Below, piece by piece: positions 17,489 to 26,305 of a stretch of DNA of 64,000 nucleotides. This DNA is from Celerinatantimonas sp046054195 (GTDB taxonomy: Bacteria > Pseudomonadota > Gammaproteobacteria > Enterobacterales > Celerinatantimonadaceae). How positions within the stretch are numbered: position 1 is the first letter of the stretch; each line of letters begins with the position of its first letter. The notes beneath the pieces are model-generated. The model was not told the DNA's origin. It ran no database searches and was given only the letters and a program-made list of their open reading frames with translations. Where the stretch lies: contig NZ_JBEQCS010000001.1 of NCBI RefSeq assembly GCF_046054195.1, forward strand, positions 186,001-250,000, in the 5' to 3' direction. The position numbers were made by a program, and so were the translations under genes.

Positions 17489-18733
17489 ATGAAAACGGCT
17501 TCAGTTGCCTCTGCCGGGCTTGAAATTTCCTGGTGGGAACAGTTAAAAGCGTTCCCGGCGCTTGTTTGGGTAGTCCTATTTGGTACCTTTATTTCGCGAT
17601 TGAGCTATTTTATGGCTTGGCCGTTTTTAGTGGTGTTTTTATACCGTGATTATGGCGCCAGTGAAACCTATATCGGCGCAGTGCTTGCAGCATCGGCGTT
17701 GGTTAGTGGGTTGGCCGGTACGTGGATGGGGTATGTCAGCGATAAATGGGGCCGCAAAGGGGTGATGATTTCAGGCGGCATTTTGTCAGCTCTGACCTAT
17801 GCCGGCATTGGTAGTGCTCATGCCTTGTGGCAATTTTTTGTGCTGATGTTAGCCGTTGGTATGATGCGACCCAGCTTAGAAAGCCCGGCTAAAGCGTTGC
17901 TAAGCGACCAGCTCGATAGCCCTAAAGCGCGCGAGTTGGCACAAAATGTCCGCTATTTTCTGGTGAATGCTGGCGGTGCCATCGGGCCATTGTTGGGAAT
18001 TGTTTTTGGCCTTAATCATCCCCAGAAACTCTTTTATATTACAGGCGCTGTGTACCTTCTCTACACATTGATTTTGCTGCTGGCATTTATGTTTTGCACG
18101 CTTAAAGCTCACCCGTTAGCCAACTCTGCACAGCGCTTAAATCTTGCTCAAGTGGTTGGGGTTTTGCGCCGGGATCATCTGCTGGGGTTTTTACTGATTG
18201 CCGATATTTTAATGCTGGTTGCCTATTCCCAGTATGAGTCATCTCTGCCGCAAGTCGTTACCCACTCCGGGATTGCACAAGCGGGCAAGTGGGTTGGTGC
18301 ACTGGTATTGGTCAATACCGTGACCATAGTTGTGCTGCAGTTTCCACTATTAACCTTATTGTCTCGCTATGCACTGGCCACTCGCATTCGCATTGGTGTG
18401 GCATTGATGGCAATAGCCCAACCGATTTTTATCTTCAGTGGCTCGCACTTACCTTTGGGATGGCTAGTTGGGGTATTTTTCTTAAGCGCGGGTGAGTCGA
18501 TAGTCTTTCCATCAATGAATGTGCTGATTGATACGATTGCCCCTGAGCATTTACGCGGAACCTATTTTGGCGTCGCATCGCTGAGTATTTTAGGGTTTGC
18601 GCTTGGTCCGCTGCTCGGCGGTTGGGTACTCGAGTATTTTGGCTCTGGATTGCTCTTTAGTGGCTGTTTTGTTTTGGTACTGGCATCGCTGGCGCTATTT
18701 GGCTGTGCATCCAGACGTCAACGTGTTCAATAA
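17489..18733 (+). CDS. MFS transporter
   Basis: A 414-residue inner-membrane protein with about twelve membrane helices and a short central loop, typical of the major facilitator superfamily. The loop between helices 2 and 3 carries the family motif A as GYVSDKWGRKG, and an equivalent GGAIGPLLGI (motif C-like) appears in helix 5, a feature more common in drug:proton antiporters. The second half includes FPSMNVLIDTIAPEHLRG. Substrate cannot be read from the sequence; a drug or metabolite exporter is the best guess. It stands alone between the typA terminator and the next gene. Confidence 0.88.
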   Translation: MKTASVASAGLEISWWEQLKAFPALVWVVLFGTFISRLSYFMAWPFLVVFLYRDYGASETYIGAVLAASALVSGLAGTWMGYVSDKWGRKGVMISGGILSALTYAGIGSAHALWQFFVLMLAVGMMRPSLESPAKALLSDQLDSPKARELAQNVRYFLVNAGGAIGPLLGIVFGLNHPQKLFYITGAVYLLYTLILLLAFMFCTLKAHPLANSAQRLNLAQVVGVLRRDHLLGFLLIADILMLVAYSQYESSLPQVVTHSGIAQAGKWVGALVLVNTVTIVVLQFPLLTLLSRYALATRIRIGVALMAIAQPIFIFSGSHLPLGWLVGVFFLSAGESIVFPSMNVLIDTIAPEHLRGTYFGVASLSILGFALGPLLGGWVLEYFGSGLLFSGCFVLVLASLALFGCASRRQRVQ

Positions 18734-18921
18734 AGTGATCAAAAAGCGCTTATTTGATACAATGATTAGCTAATTCGCGATGGCAAATGGGCGTAATTGT
18801 TTGGTCTTTTATTGGGTGCGTTTGCCATATCTTCTATCTGTTTGTCGTTATTTGTGATGGTGCATTGACGTTTCAATGCCGAATCAACTGATAACGGTTG
18901 TTGATTAAAGATTATCTCAAT

Positions 18922-20223
18922 ATGAATGATGTCTGCTTTTATCAAGCGTGGAGAGCTTGTGATCAGCAAAATATTGACTCTGTTATGGAATTTGTCCGCT
19001 CATCAGCGGGAATATTGTTAGCCGCGATTGTTTCCTCTTTAGCGAAACAGGCCCATCAACAAGAAATTGCTGAACAGGTTTTAGCCGATAGCTACTGTTT
19101 ATTTGCGCTAAATACGGCGCGTTTTGCAAAGCTCGATGAGAAAGCGCTGCAGACCATTTTCTTTGAAATCTTAGCGCGGCGTTTGAGTCTTTCTCAGCAA
19201 ACGTTAGCCAAACATGCAGCGGCCAGTCAGCCTGGCGAAGAGTCTGATTCAATTATTTTGCAAAAGATGCCTAACCCGCAAGGTATTGCGCCTTCGCGAG
19301 TCAGTGCTTTGAGTTTGCTCGAAGGTGTGCGCGGCGCTGATAAAATTGAGTATTCCAAAACGTGGATGAGCCAACTTGAGCTGCGTCTTCGTTACTATCT
19401 TGATTTAGCGCCGAATGGCTATGCCGGTAGTGGTGAAGCGATTTATCCGGGGACTTTTGATAGTCGTTATAAATGGCAAGTCCGTTTAAATCGCGTCAAA
19501 ATGAAAATCATTTTAGCGCTGCGGCAAAGCTTAGTTTCGCCATTGGTCAGTGGATGGCTTAAGTTAGTGTCTTTAACTAAAATCGGACGGCGATGGCTGA
19601 TTGGTAAAGGGTTACCGCGGCTTTGGGCAACGCAAAACTTTGCCGAAGATCTTACTCTGAGCATTGATCCGCTCAAAATAACCAAGATGGCCGCGCTTAA
19701 ACGCCCGGTGCGCAAACAGCTTAAGCAACGATTTTTGTGGGACGGTGATTGGGATGAGCAGGTTGAGCCATTTGTAGAAAATGATCGCTATGTATTTATC
19801 AGTGATATTTGGCAACATCGTGATTGTCCCCAGGCCAGTGAGTTTTATACGCAATACATGGCTAAAGTCGCCAGTAACAAAGCGTTTGTCGATCACTTTG
19901 CAGGAATAGCCTTAACCTCTTCTGAGCGGATTTTTGCTTATATTCAGCATTATCTGTTTTACATGTATAACATGGCTTGCTTTGGTTTTGAGGGCGAGTA
20001 CGGCAAAGATTCAGTTTGGGTTGCTCTGGATAGAAATAGCTCGTTGGTTAAGGTTAAACATGGGCTGCATCGCACGGCGATGGCGCAGGTGTTAGGCCTT
20101 AAACGAATGACGGTGAAAGTGCGCGGCGTGCACCATCTGCATTGGCAAAACGTCACCCTTGAAGGGCTTGATGATTTAGAAGCATTTGAGCGGTTTATGT
20201 ATCAGTTAAAATGCTTAGATTAA
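18922..20223 (+). CDS. Uncharacterised protein with ParB/sulfiredoxin-like C-terminal motif
   Basis: A 433-residue protein I do not recognise as a named family. The first ~110 residues are helical and might bind a partner. The middle has two short hydrophobic stretches but no convincing membrane helix. Residues ~270-433 contain FLWDGDWDEQ, then SEFYTQYM, and a segment VKHGLHRTAMAQVLGL followed by a VHHLHW element. A G-x-HR-x-A-x-A-x-x-LGL segment is the hallmark of ParB/sulfiredoxin-fold domains, and GDWD-containing relatives occur next to polysaccharide genes in other bacteria. The start is the ATG at 18922; the frame opens 24 bases earlier at a TTG. No neighbours suggest a role, and a strong terminator follows. 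Confidence 0.75.
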   Translation: MNDVCFYQAWRACDQQNIDSVMEFVRSSAGILLAAIVSSLAKQAHQQEIAEQVLADSYCLFALNTARFAKLDEKALQTIFFEILARRLSLSQQTLAKHAAASQPGEESDSIILQKMPNPQGIAPSRVSALSLLEGVRGADKIEYSKTWMSQLELRLRYYLDLAPNGYAGSGEAIYPGTFDSRYKWQVRLNRVKMKIILALRQSLVSPLVSGWLKLVSLTKIGRRWLIGKGLPRLWATQNFAEDLTLSIDPLKITKMAALKRPVRKQLKQRFLWDGDWDEQVEPFVENDRYVFISDIWQHRDCPQASEFYTQYMAKVASNKAFVDHFAGIALTSSERIFAYIQHYLFYMYNMACFGFEGEYGKDSVWVALDRNSSLVKVKHGLHRTAMAQVLGLKRMTVKVRGVHHLHWQNVTLEGLDDLEAFERFMYQLKCLD

Positions 20224-20225
20224 AT

Positions 20226-20255
20226 AAAAAAGCTCCTAATTTTAGGAGCTTTTTT
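20226..20255. terminator. Bidirectional terminator
   Basis: AAAAAAGCTCCTAA / TTAGGAGCTTTTTT forms a 14-base perfect inverted repeat with T runs on both strands. It lies between the converging 18.9 kb gene and the SulP gene and can end both transcripts. Confidence 0.93.
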
Positions 20256-20266
20256 GTGAATCGCGC

Positions 20267-21835
20267 TTAAGCTAGAGCATCATCTGCGACCCGATAATTT
20301 GGGTCCTCAATGACATTCACTTCAATTAAATTACCTGCTTTTTGCAAAAGCTTGCGACAGTCTGGGCTCAGGTGACGTAAGTGCAACTGTTTGCCTTGCT
20401 GCTGATAACGCTCTGAGAGCGTTTCGATGGCTTCAATGGCGCTGTGATCAGAAACTCGCGCATTAGCAAAATCAATGATGACATCTTGCGGGTCCTTTTG
20501 AACATCAAACAGCTCTAAAAAGTTATGGGTTGAGCTGAAAAAGATAGGTCCACGCAGATGATAAATTTTATTCTTACCTTCCATTTTAGTGTCAGCACTG
20601 ATTTGTTTGGCATGTTTCCAAGCAAAGACCAGCGCCGAGATAATCACCCCAATAAAGACCGCAGTTGCTAAATCGGTAAAAATAGTGACTACTGATACCA
20701 GCACAATCACTAAGAAGTCAGATTTTGGAATTTTGTTGTACAGACGGATGCTCGACCATTCGAAAGTTGCAATCACGACCATAAACATCACCCCGACCAA
20801 TGCGGCGATTGGGATCATCTCAATCAATGATGAGGCAAACAGAATAAAGCATAATAAACCAATTGCTGCGACAAGGCCCGATAACCGGCCTCGGCCACCG
20901 GAGCGAATGTTAATCATACTTTGACCAATCATCGCGCAGCCACCCATGCCACCAAAGAAACCGGTGACAATATTACCAAGCCCTTGGCCCATACATTCGC
21001 GGTTACTGCGGCCTCGGGTTTGGGTCATCTCATCAATCACGGTTAATGTGAGCAGTGATTCAATCAGACCAACACCTGCGGTAATAAAAGCGTATGGCAG
21101 GACAATTTTAACGGTTTCCCAATTAAGAGGAACTTGCGGAATATGAAACGTTGGCCAACCACCGGCGATGGTTGCATCAGGGTTGCCAGTCATTTGACGT
21201 AGAAAATCCACGACCGTGCGGGTGTGTAAATCAAGCCCATAACAAACCAATGTAACAACTACGATAGCAGCAAGTGAAGCTGGAATCGCTTTGGTGAATT
21301 TTGGTAAAAAATGCACAATAGCCATGGTCAGAGCAACCAGGCCTAACATCGTCCACAATTGCGGGCCACTCATCCAGTGGGCAACACCTGCGGCATCTTT
21401 GACTTTGAAGTTTCCAAGCTGGGCTAAGAAAATGACAATCGCTAGCCCGTTGACGAACCCATGCATAACCGGTAGTGGCACCATGCGGATGAATTTACCT
21501 AAACGAAGTACACCTGCGAGTATTTGTATCACGCCCATACAGACAATCACGGCAAACAGATACTGCTCGCCATGGGTTGCAACAAGCGCGGCAATGACCA
21601 CTGCAACTGAGCCAGTTGCGCCGGAGATCATGCCGGGACGGCCACCAAAAACAGCTGTAAAAAAGCCAATAATCGCGGCGGCATACAGGCCAACAAGTGG
21701 GCCAACATGAGCAACAAATGCAAAAGCAACCGCTTCGGGAACTAGAGCCAAGGCGACGGTGATACCGGAAAGTAGATCAGCGCGCGTTGTTGTTCCGCTA
21801 AACTTAGGGAATTTAAACATCGTGGAAATATCCAT
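20267..21835 (-). CDS. SulP family inorganic anion transporter
   Basis: A 522-residue inner-membrane transporter of the SLC26/SulP family. The N-terminal part shows the family start (LLSGITVALALVPEAVAFA), about 11-12 membrane helices follow, and the C-terminal ~100 residues form a STAS domain (DVIIDFANARVSDHSAIEAI). Such proteins carry sulfate, bicarbonate or other anions, and I cannot decide which; the SulP pattern with GGRPGMISGATGS is common in bicarbonate-type members, but this is weak. The ATG at 21835 has no good ribosome site; the in-frame ATG at 21820 is an alternative. Confidence 0.9.
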   Translation of the reverse strand: MDISTMFKFPKFSGTTTRADLLSGITVALALVPEAVAFAFVAHVGPLVGLYAAAIIGFFTAVFGGRPGMISGATGSVAVVIAALVATHGEQYLFAVIVCMGVIQILAGVLRLGKFIRMVPLPVMHGFVNGLAIVIFLAQLGNFKVKDAAGVAHWMSGPQLWTMLGLVALTMAIVHFLPKFTKAIPASLAAIVVVTLVCYGLDLHTRTVVDFLRQMTGNPDATIAGGWPTFHIPQVPLNWETVKIVLPYAFITAGVGLIESLLTLTVIDEMTQTRGRSNRECMGQGLGNIVTGFFGGMGGCAMIGQSMINIRSGGRGRLSGLVAAIGLLCFILFASSLIEMIPIAALVGVMFMVVIATFEWSSIRLYNKIPKSDFLVIVLVSVVTIFTDLATAVFIGVIISALVFAWKHAKQISADTKMEGKNKIYHLRGPIFFSSTHNFLELFDVQKDPQDVIIDFANARVSDHSAIEAIETLSERYQQQGKQLHLRHLSPDCRKLLQKAGNLIEVNVIEDPNYRVADDALA

Positions 21836-22065
21836 TTACATCAAGTAAGGCTAGCGGTTAGCTGTCGCAAAGGGTGATTTACTTGATTTTTGCAACAAAA
21901 TTTTAACGAGCTAGATAAAAGAGCCGGGAGTTTAGCAAAAAATGTGACTTAGTTCAAAATTCGTTCGATTTGCTAGAATGAGTATTTAGTGTGCAACGGT
22001 GAATATTGGCGCTTGCTCTTTGCTCAGTTAATATGAACAGACTCAATAATAAGGAATTTTGGCTC

Positions 22066-22920
22066 ATGCGCAGTGTGTTAGAGCGATGGTTTAAATATTG
22101 GCGATTACATGGCTGGTCCTTTGTGGTGTTTTTGTTTCAGCGAATTCGCTCCGACCGCTTGACGTCGATGGCCGGAGCACTGGCTTATACGACCTTATTG
22201 TCCTTAGTGCCGATGATCGCCGTCGTCTTTGCTATTATCAGTGCGGTGCCTGCGTTTAACGGTGTTCAAGCGCATTTAGAAGACTTGTTATTTAGCAATT
22301 TTGTGCCAACTGCCACGGATGCTATTCGCTCGCAAGTGAACCGCTTTGTCGCCAATGCCAATCGCACGACGACCATCGGCGGTATTTTTTTGTTAGTGGT
22401 TGCGGTGATGTTGATAGCATCGGTTGAAAACGCGTTGAATCGAATTTGGCGACGAACCCGTTCGCGCAGTTTGATTCGAGCATTGCCTACCTATTGGATG
22501 ATCTTAACGCTCGGGCCTGTTTTGGTTGGAGCCAGCCTGGCGGTTAGCTCCTATATCTTTTCGCTGGAGTTTTTTGCCAATGAGGCGCTTGCTGGCATCG
22601 TCCGATTTGTCCCTGTGGGGCTTTCAACCATTGCCTTTATGTTATTGTATTTGATTATGCCCAATAAACGGGTGCGCATCAGCCATGCCTTTGTAGGAGC
22701 GCTGTTTGCTGGTATTTTATTTGAACTGGGCAAGCGTGGTTTTGCTTTATATCTAGCCTCATTTAACTCGTATCAGGCTATTTATGGGGCCTTGGCGGCT
22801 GTGCCTATCTTATTTTTTTGGGTGTACATCAGCTGGGTTATTGTGTTGTTCGGCGCTGAAATTAGTGCCGCTCTTGATGAATATGAACAAGAAAATCCCA
22901 GCCCTGACGAGGAGCAGTAG
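22066..22920 (+). CDS. yihY: YihY/UPF0761 family inner membrane protein
   Basis: A 284-residue membrane protein with about six helices, of the family once mislabelled ribonuclease BN. Family features are LTSMAGALAYTTLLSLVPM near residue 40 and SYQAIYGALAAVPILFFWVY near the C-terminus, with an acidic cytoplasmic tail (DEYEQENPSPDEEQ). I start at the ATG at 22066 because AAGGAA lies nine bases upstream; the frame is open to 22006. It forms a three-gene unit with dtd (six-base gap) and yiiD, the same order as in E. coli. Molecular role is not established. Confidence 0.92.
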   Translation: MRSVLERWFKYWRLHGWSFVVFLFQRIRSDRLTSMAGALAYTTLLSLVPMIAVVFAIISAVPAFNGVQAHLEDLLFSNFVPTATDAIRSQVNRFVANANRTTTIGGIFLLVVAVMLIASVENALNRIWRRTRSRSLIRALPTYWMILTLGPVLVGASLAVSSYIFSLEFFANEALAGIVRFVPVGLSTIAFMLLYLIMPNKRVRISHAFVGALFAGILFELGKRGFALYLASFNSYQAIYGALAAVPILFFWVYISWVIVLFGAEISAALDEYEQENPSPDEEQ

Positions 22921-22926
22921 AAGTAA

Positions 22927-23364
22927 ATGATTGGTTTAATTCAGCGTGTTAGCCAAGCATCGGTCACCGTTGCCGGGCAAACCATAGGTGCGATTGATAA
23001 AGGTTTGCTGGTGTTGCTCGGTGTTGAGCAGGGCGATGACCAGAGTAAATTAACAGAACTTGCTCGCAAGGTTTGCAATTATCGAGTGTTTGCTGATGCC
23101 GATGGGAAAACCAATTTAAATGTTAGCCAGGCTGGCGGAGAGCTTTTAGTGGTTTCACAATTTACCTTATGCGCTGATACCCACAAGGGGCTGCGTCCTG
23201 GTTTTTCCAAAGCTGCTGCGCCTGAGCTGGCCAACCAGCTTTACCAGCAATTTTGCCAGCAGTGTGAAGCGTTAGGTTTGTCAGTTGCCACCGGTGAGTT
23301 TGGCGCAGATATGCAAGTTGCATTGGTTAATGATGGGCCAATGACATTTTGGCTTAAAGTGTAG
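22927..23364 (+). CDS. dtd: D-aminoacyl-tRNA deacylase
   Basis: Removes D-amino acids (and glycine mischarged on tRNA-Ala) from tRNAs. At 145 residues it has the normal length. The two signature loops are intact: SQFTL at 77-81 and the Gly-Pro motif NDGPMT at 135-140 (usually NxGPVT), whose cis-proline excludes L-aminoacyl substrates. The gene follows yihY after six bases and precedes yiiD by 33 bases, so the three are likely co-transcribed. Confidence 0.96.
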   Translation: MIGLIQRVSQASVTVAGQTIGAIDKGLLVLLGVEQGDDQSKLTELARKVCNYRVFADADGKTNLNVSQAGGELLVVSQFTLCADTHKGLRPGFSKAAAPELANQLYQQFCQQCEALGLSVATGEFGADMQVALVNDGPMTFWLKV

Positions 23365-23397
23365 TGCTCGATAAATCACAAGGGTAAGGAGTTTGGC

Positions 23398-24330
23398 ATG
23401 CAATACCAGATTGTAACCCCACAAGGCGATGAGCAATTAGAGCGATATTTTCAGTTTCGCTGGGAAGTCTTAAATAAACCGCTGCACCTGCCTTTGGGCA
23501 GTGAGCGGGATGCTTATGATGCGTATAGCCAACATCGGATGGTGCTGGATGAAAATGATCAAATCATGGCAATTGGCCGATTATTTATTAGCGACAGCGA
23601 AGAAGCTCTGATTCGTCATATTGCGGTGAATGCTAATTATCGTAAGCAAGGCTTTGGCTTGATGATCATGCGCTCACTTGAGCAAGCCGCGTTATCTGAA
23701 GGGGTGCAGCGGATTGTATTGACCGCTCGAGATCAGGAATCAATGGATTTCTTTACCCAAGCCGGTTACTTGCCCGATGGTGAACCTTATTATTATAAAA
23801 CCACCTTTTTTCAGCAACAGATGGTCAAGCACCTTGATGAGCCTTGTCATTTCACGCGCAGCGCCGAGCTGTGCCATAAGCTTTATCAGGAGATCTATGA
23901 GCGCATTCCATTAAGTGAAAAAATCGGCATTAAACTAACTCGTTATGACAATGAGCTGTTAGAAACGCGCCTCTCATTGGGGGGAAATGCCAATGCTTAT
24001 GAGTCGATGTTTGCCGGGAGCAGTTATTGTCAGGCGTTACTTACCGCGTGGTCGCTGTTATGGCTGGCGCTGGAAGAGCTTAATATGGATGCCGAAATTA
24101 CTTTGGTGGATGCTCAAATTCAATATCGTCGACCGATTCAAGGTGAGTGCGCAGCTCAAGCCAAACGTTCGCAAGTTGTGAATATGTCTGAGTCATTTAA
24201 TGCGGGCCACTCAAGAACCCGCTTTAAGATTGCTGTAGAGCTTTATAGCAGCGACCATTTGGTCGCTGAATTTGAAGGGCTATTTTTGCTCAGACGGTTA
24301 CAGTGTCGCCGGCCAGAAAAAGTGAATTAA
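23398..24330 (+). CDS. yiiD: Bifunctional GNAT acetyltransferase / hotdog thioesterase YiiD
   Basis: A 310-residue two-domain protein. Residues 1-~145 are a GNAT acetyltransferase (IRHIAVNANYRKQGFGLMIM is the acetyl-CoA loop R/Q-x-x-G-x-G/A, here RKQGFG). Residues ~160-310 are a YiiD_C hotdog thioesterase domain (MFAGSSYCQALLTAWSLL; VDAQIQYRRPIQGECAA). The fusion is the same as in E. coli; the substrate is unknown. A good AAGGAG site precedes the ATG. Its last 33 bases overlap the 3' end of the convergent yeiH-type gene. Confidence 0.93.
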   Translation: MQYQIVTPQGDEQLERYFQFRWEVLNKPLHLPLGSERDAYDAYSQHRMVLDENDQIMAIGRLFISDSEEALIRHIAVNANYRKQGFGLMIMRSLEQAALSEGVQRIVLTARDQESMDFFTQAGYLPDGEPYYYKTTFFQQQMVKHLDEPCHFTRSAELCHKLYQEIYERIPLSEKIGIKLTRYDNELLETRLSLGGNANAYESMFAGSSYCQALLTAWSLLWLALEELNMDAEITLVDAQIQYRRPIQGECAAQAKRSQVVNMSESFNAGHSRTRFKIAVELYSSDHLVAEFEGLFLLRRLQCRRPEKVN

Positions 24331-25314
24331 GGTTGAAGAGATAGCCACCATCATCACAAATAGACACAGCGCCAGAAGCAGTGCTTTAGCGCTGCTGGCA
24401 TGAATGTTTTTAAGCCGCGTATTAAAGCCAAGCGCTGACATCGCCATGGCGAGAATTAATGTATCAAAATTAAGCAAGCCACTGCGAATGCTATGGGTTA
24501 ATGGCAGGTACCCATTTAGTAAAACCACCACAATAAAGCCGAACGCAAACCATGGAATCGTAATTTTACCGCGGCTTTGTGTCCCGGTATTGTTTTGCGC
24601 TGCTGCGCGTCTCTGCCAGAGCCAACTGATAATCAACAAGACAGGGGCGAGCAACATAACCCGAGCCAGTTTGACGATAACGGCAACGTTGGCCGCTTGT
24701 GGACTAATACTCTCCCCGATAACCACCACTTGGGCAACTTCATGAGTAGTTGAGCCGGCTAATGCGGCAAAGGCATCTTGCGACATATGTAACATGGGAA
24801 AGATTAGCGGATAGCCAAACATCGCCAATGTGCCAAAGATAACCACCGTGGCAACTGCAACGACCACATATTCATCTTTGGGTTTAATCACCGGGTCCAC
24901 TGCCATCACGGCCGCAGCGCCGCAGATCCCTGTCCCAGATGCTGTTAAAAGCGCCAGCTCGGCAGGAAGTTTAAAAACGCGAGTGCCCAGAAAATAGCCA
25001 ACAATCAGCACCGAGCTGACCATCACTGCCGCTAAGCCGATTCCCGGCCAGCCAATTGCAATAAGTTCCGAGACGGTAATATGTAAACCAAATAACATCA
25101 CGCCAAGACGTAACAAGCGGCTTTGGGAAAATCCAAGCCCTTGAGCTGCTGGGTGGAGCAATCGTTCCAGAGGCGAATTGGCAATGATAATTCCCAAGAT
25201 CAAACCGACCATCAATGGACTGAGTGCGACCCAATGGCTGACATAATGGCTAATGACCGACCCGACCAGCGCTGTGACTAACGCAAGCAGCACTCCGGGA
25301 AAGAGCGTTTTCAT
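24298..25314 (-). CDS. yeiH: YeiH family putative sulfate exporter
   Basis: A 338-residue membrane protein with about ten helices of the YeiH/UPF0324 family. Recognisable are SPLMVGLILGIIIANSP near the N-terminus, the GTGICGAAAVMAV loop and STTHEVAQVVV. The family is annotated as putative sulfate exporters, with no firm substrate proof known to me. It is divergent from the LysR-type gene at 25421, the arrangement of yeiH and yeiE in E. coli, so that regulator probably controls it. The 3' end overlaps yiiD by 33 bases tail to tail. Confidence 0.88.
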   Translation of the reverse strand: MKTLFPGVLLALVTALVGSVISHYVSHWVALSPLMVGLILGIIIANSPLERLLHPAAQGLGFSQSRLLRLGVMLFGLHITVSELIAIGWPGIGLAAVMVSSVLIVGYFLGTRVFKLPAELALLTASGTGICGAAAVMAVDPVIKPKDEYVVVAVATVVIFGTLAMFGYPLIFPMLHMSQDAFAALAGSTTHEVAQVVVIGESISPQAANVAVIVKLARVMLLAPVLLIISWLWQRRAAAQNNTGTQSRGKITIPWFAFGFIVVVLLNGYLPLTHSIRSGLLNFDTLILAMAMSALGFNTRLKNIHASSAKALLLALCLFVMMVAISSTLIHFFWPATL

Positions 25315-25420
25315 CTATGATTCCTTTACAAAGATGGTAAAAAGATGAATAAGAAGTCTACGGACTTGCTATTTATTTATAAAACGAATAGTTTTGATAT
25401 TTTAAATCAGAAAAATTGAT

Positions 25421-26305
25421 ATGAGTTTTTCACTTAAACAGATGGCTGTTTTCGATGCAGTCGCTCAGTTTGGCAGTGTGAGTCTGGCTTCTGAGCATTT
25501 AGCCATGACCCAGTCTGCGGCCAGCATGGCGCTTGCTCAGCTTGAACAGCAACTGGGCCATCCTTTATTTGAACGTTCGGGGCGACGACTGATTTTGAAC
25601 GCTTGGGGCTATTGGCTGCGACCTCGGGCGAAACGATTACTGCAGGATGCCACACAGATTGAACAGGGTTTTCAGGGGCGCCATCTGTTGTCGGGCCAAT
25701 TACGCATGGGCATTAGCCAAACCATTGCCGAAGTGCTCTTGCCGCAATTGGTTTGTCGGCTGGATGACTTGTATCCACAATTGCGCCTCGAGCCATTTGT
25801 TAGCAACAGCGAACAGGTGATTCTACGGCTCTTGCACCATGAACTGGAACTTGGCGTGATTGAAGGGCGCTGTGATGAGCCGCGCATTAAGAGCTTTCAC
25901 TGGTGTGATGATGAGCTGGTGGTCGTGGTAGGCGCTCGCCATCCGTTGGCCCAGCATGATGCGGTTTCGATTGATGATTTAAGTGCTTTGCGCTGGGTGC
26001 TGCGTGAGAGCGGCTCTGGAACCCGAGAAACCTTTACCAACAGCGTTGCAACGCGAATTAATAAACTCAATATCTGGCGAGAATTTACCCACGTGCCAAC
26101 CATTATGGCGCTACTTGAAAGTGGTCAATACGCCAGCTGCTTGCCTAAACGTGTCGTTTTACCGCGCGCCAATAGCGGCCAGCTGAAAATCTTATCGGTG
26201 GATGGACTTAATATCAGTCGCCAGTTTCATTTTGTCTGGCGCAAAGACGCGGGAAGCGATCCTTTGCGCGATTGCCTTATTGAGCAGGCGATGATGCTGG
26301 TTTGA
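25421..26305 (+). CDS. yeiE: LysR-type transcriptional regulator (YeiE-like)
   Basis: A 294-residue LysR-family regulator, nearly the 293 of E. coli YeiE. The N-terminal winged helix-turn-helix (residues ~5-63) contains FGSVSLASEHLAMTQSAASMALAQLE, and the effector-binding domain follows (SGQLRMGISQTIAE). The divergent position relative to a yeiH-type gene supports the YeiE assignment. The 106-base gap between the two starts (25315-25420) is AT-rich and must hold both promoters and the regulator sites; I could not single out a box. Its 3' end overlaps the convergent AsmA-family gene by 29 bases. Confidence 0.88.
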   Translation: MSFSLKQMAVFDAVAQFGSVSLASEHLAMTQSAASMALAQLEQQLGHPLFERSGRRLILNAWGYWLRPRAKRLLQDATQIEQGFQGRHLLSGQLRMGISQTIAEVLLPQLVCRLDDLYPQLRLEPFVSNSEQVILRLLHHELELGVIEGRCDEPRIKSFHWCDDELVVVVGARHPLAQHDAVSIDDLSALRWVLRESGSGTRETFTNSVATRINKLNIWREFTHVPTIMALLESGQYASCLPKRVVLPRANSGQLKILSVDGLNISRQFHFVWRKDAGSDPLRDCLIEQAMMLV

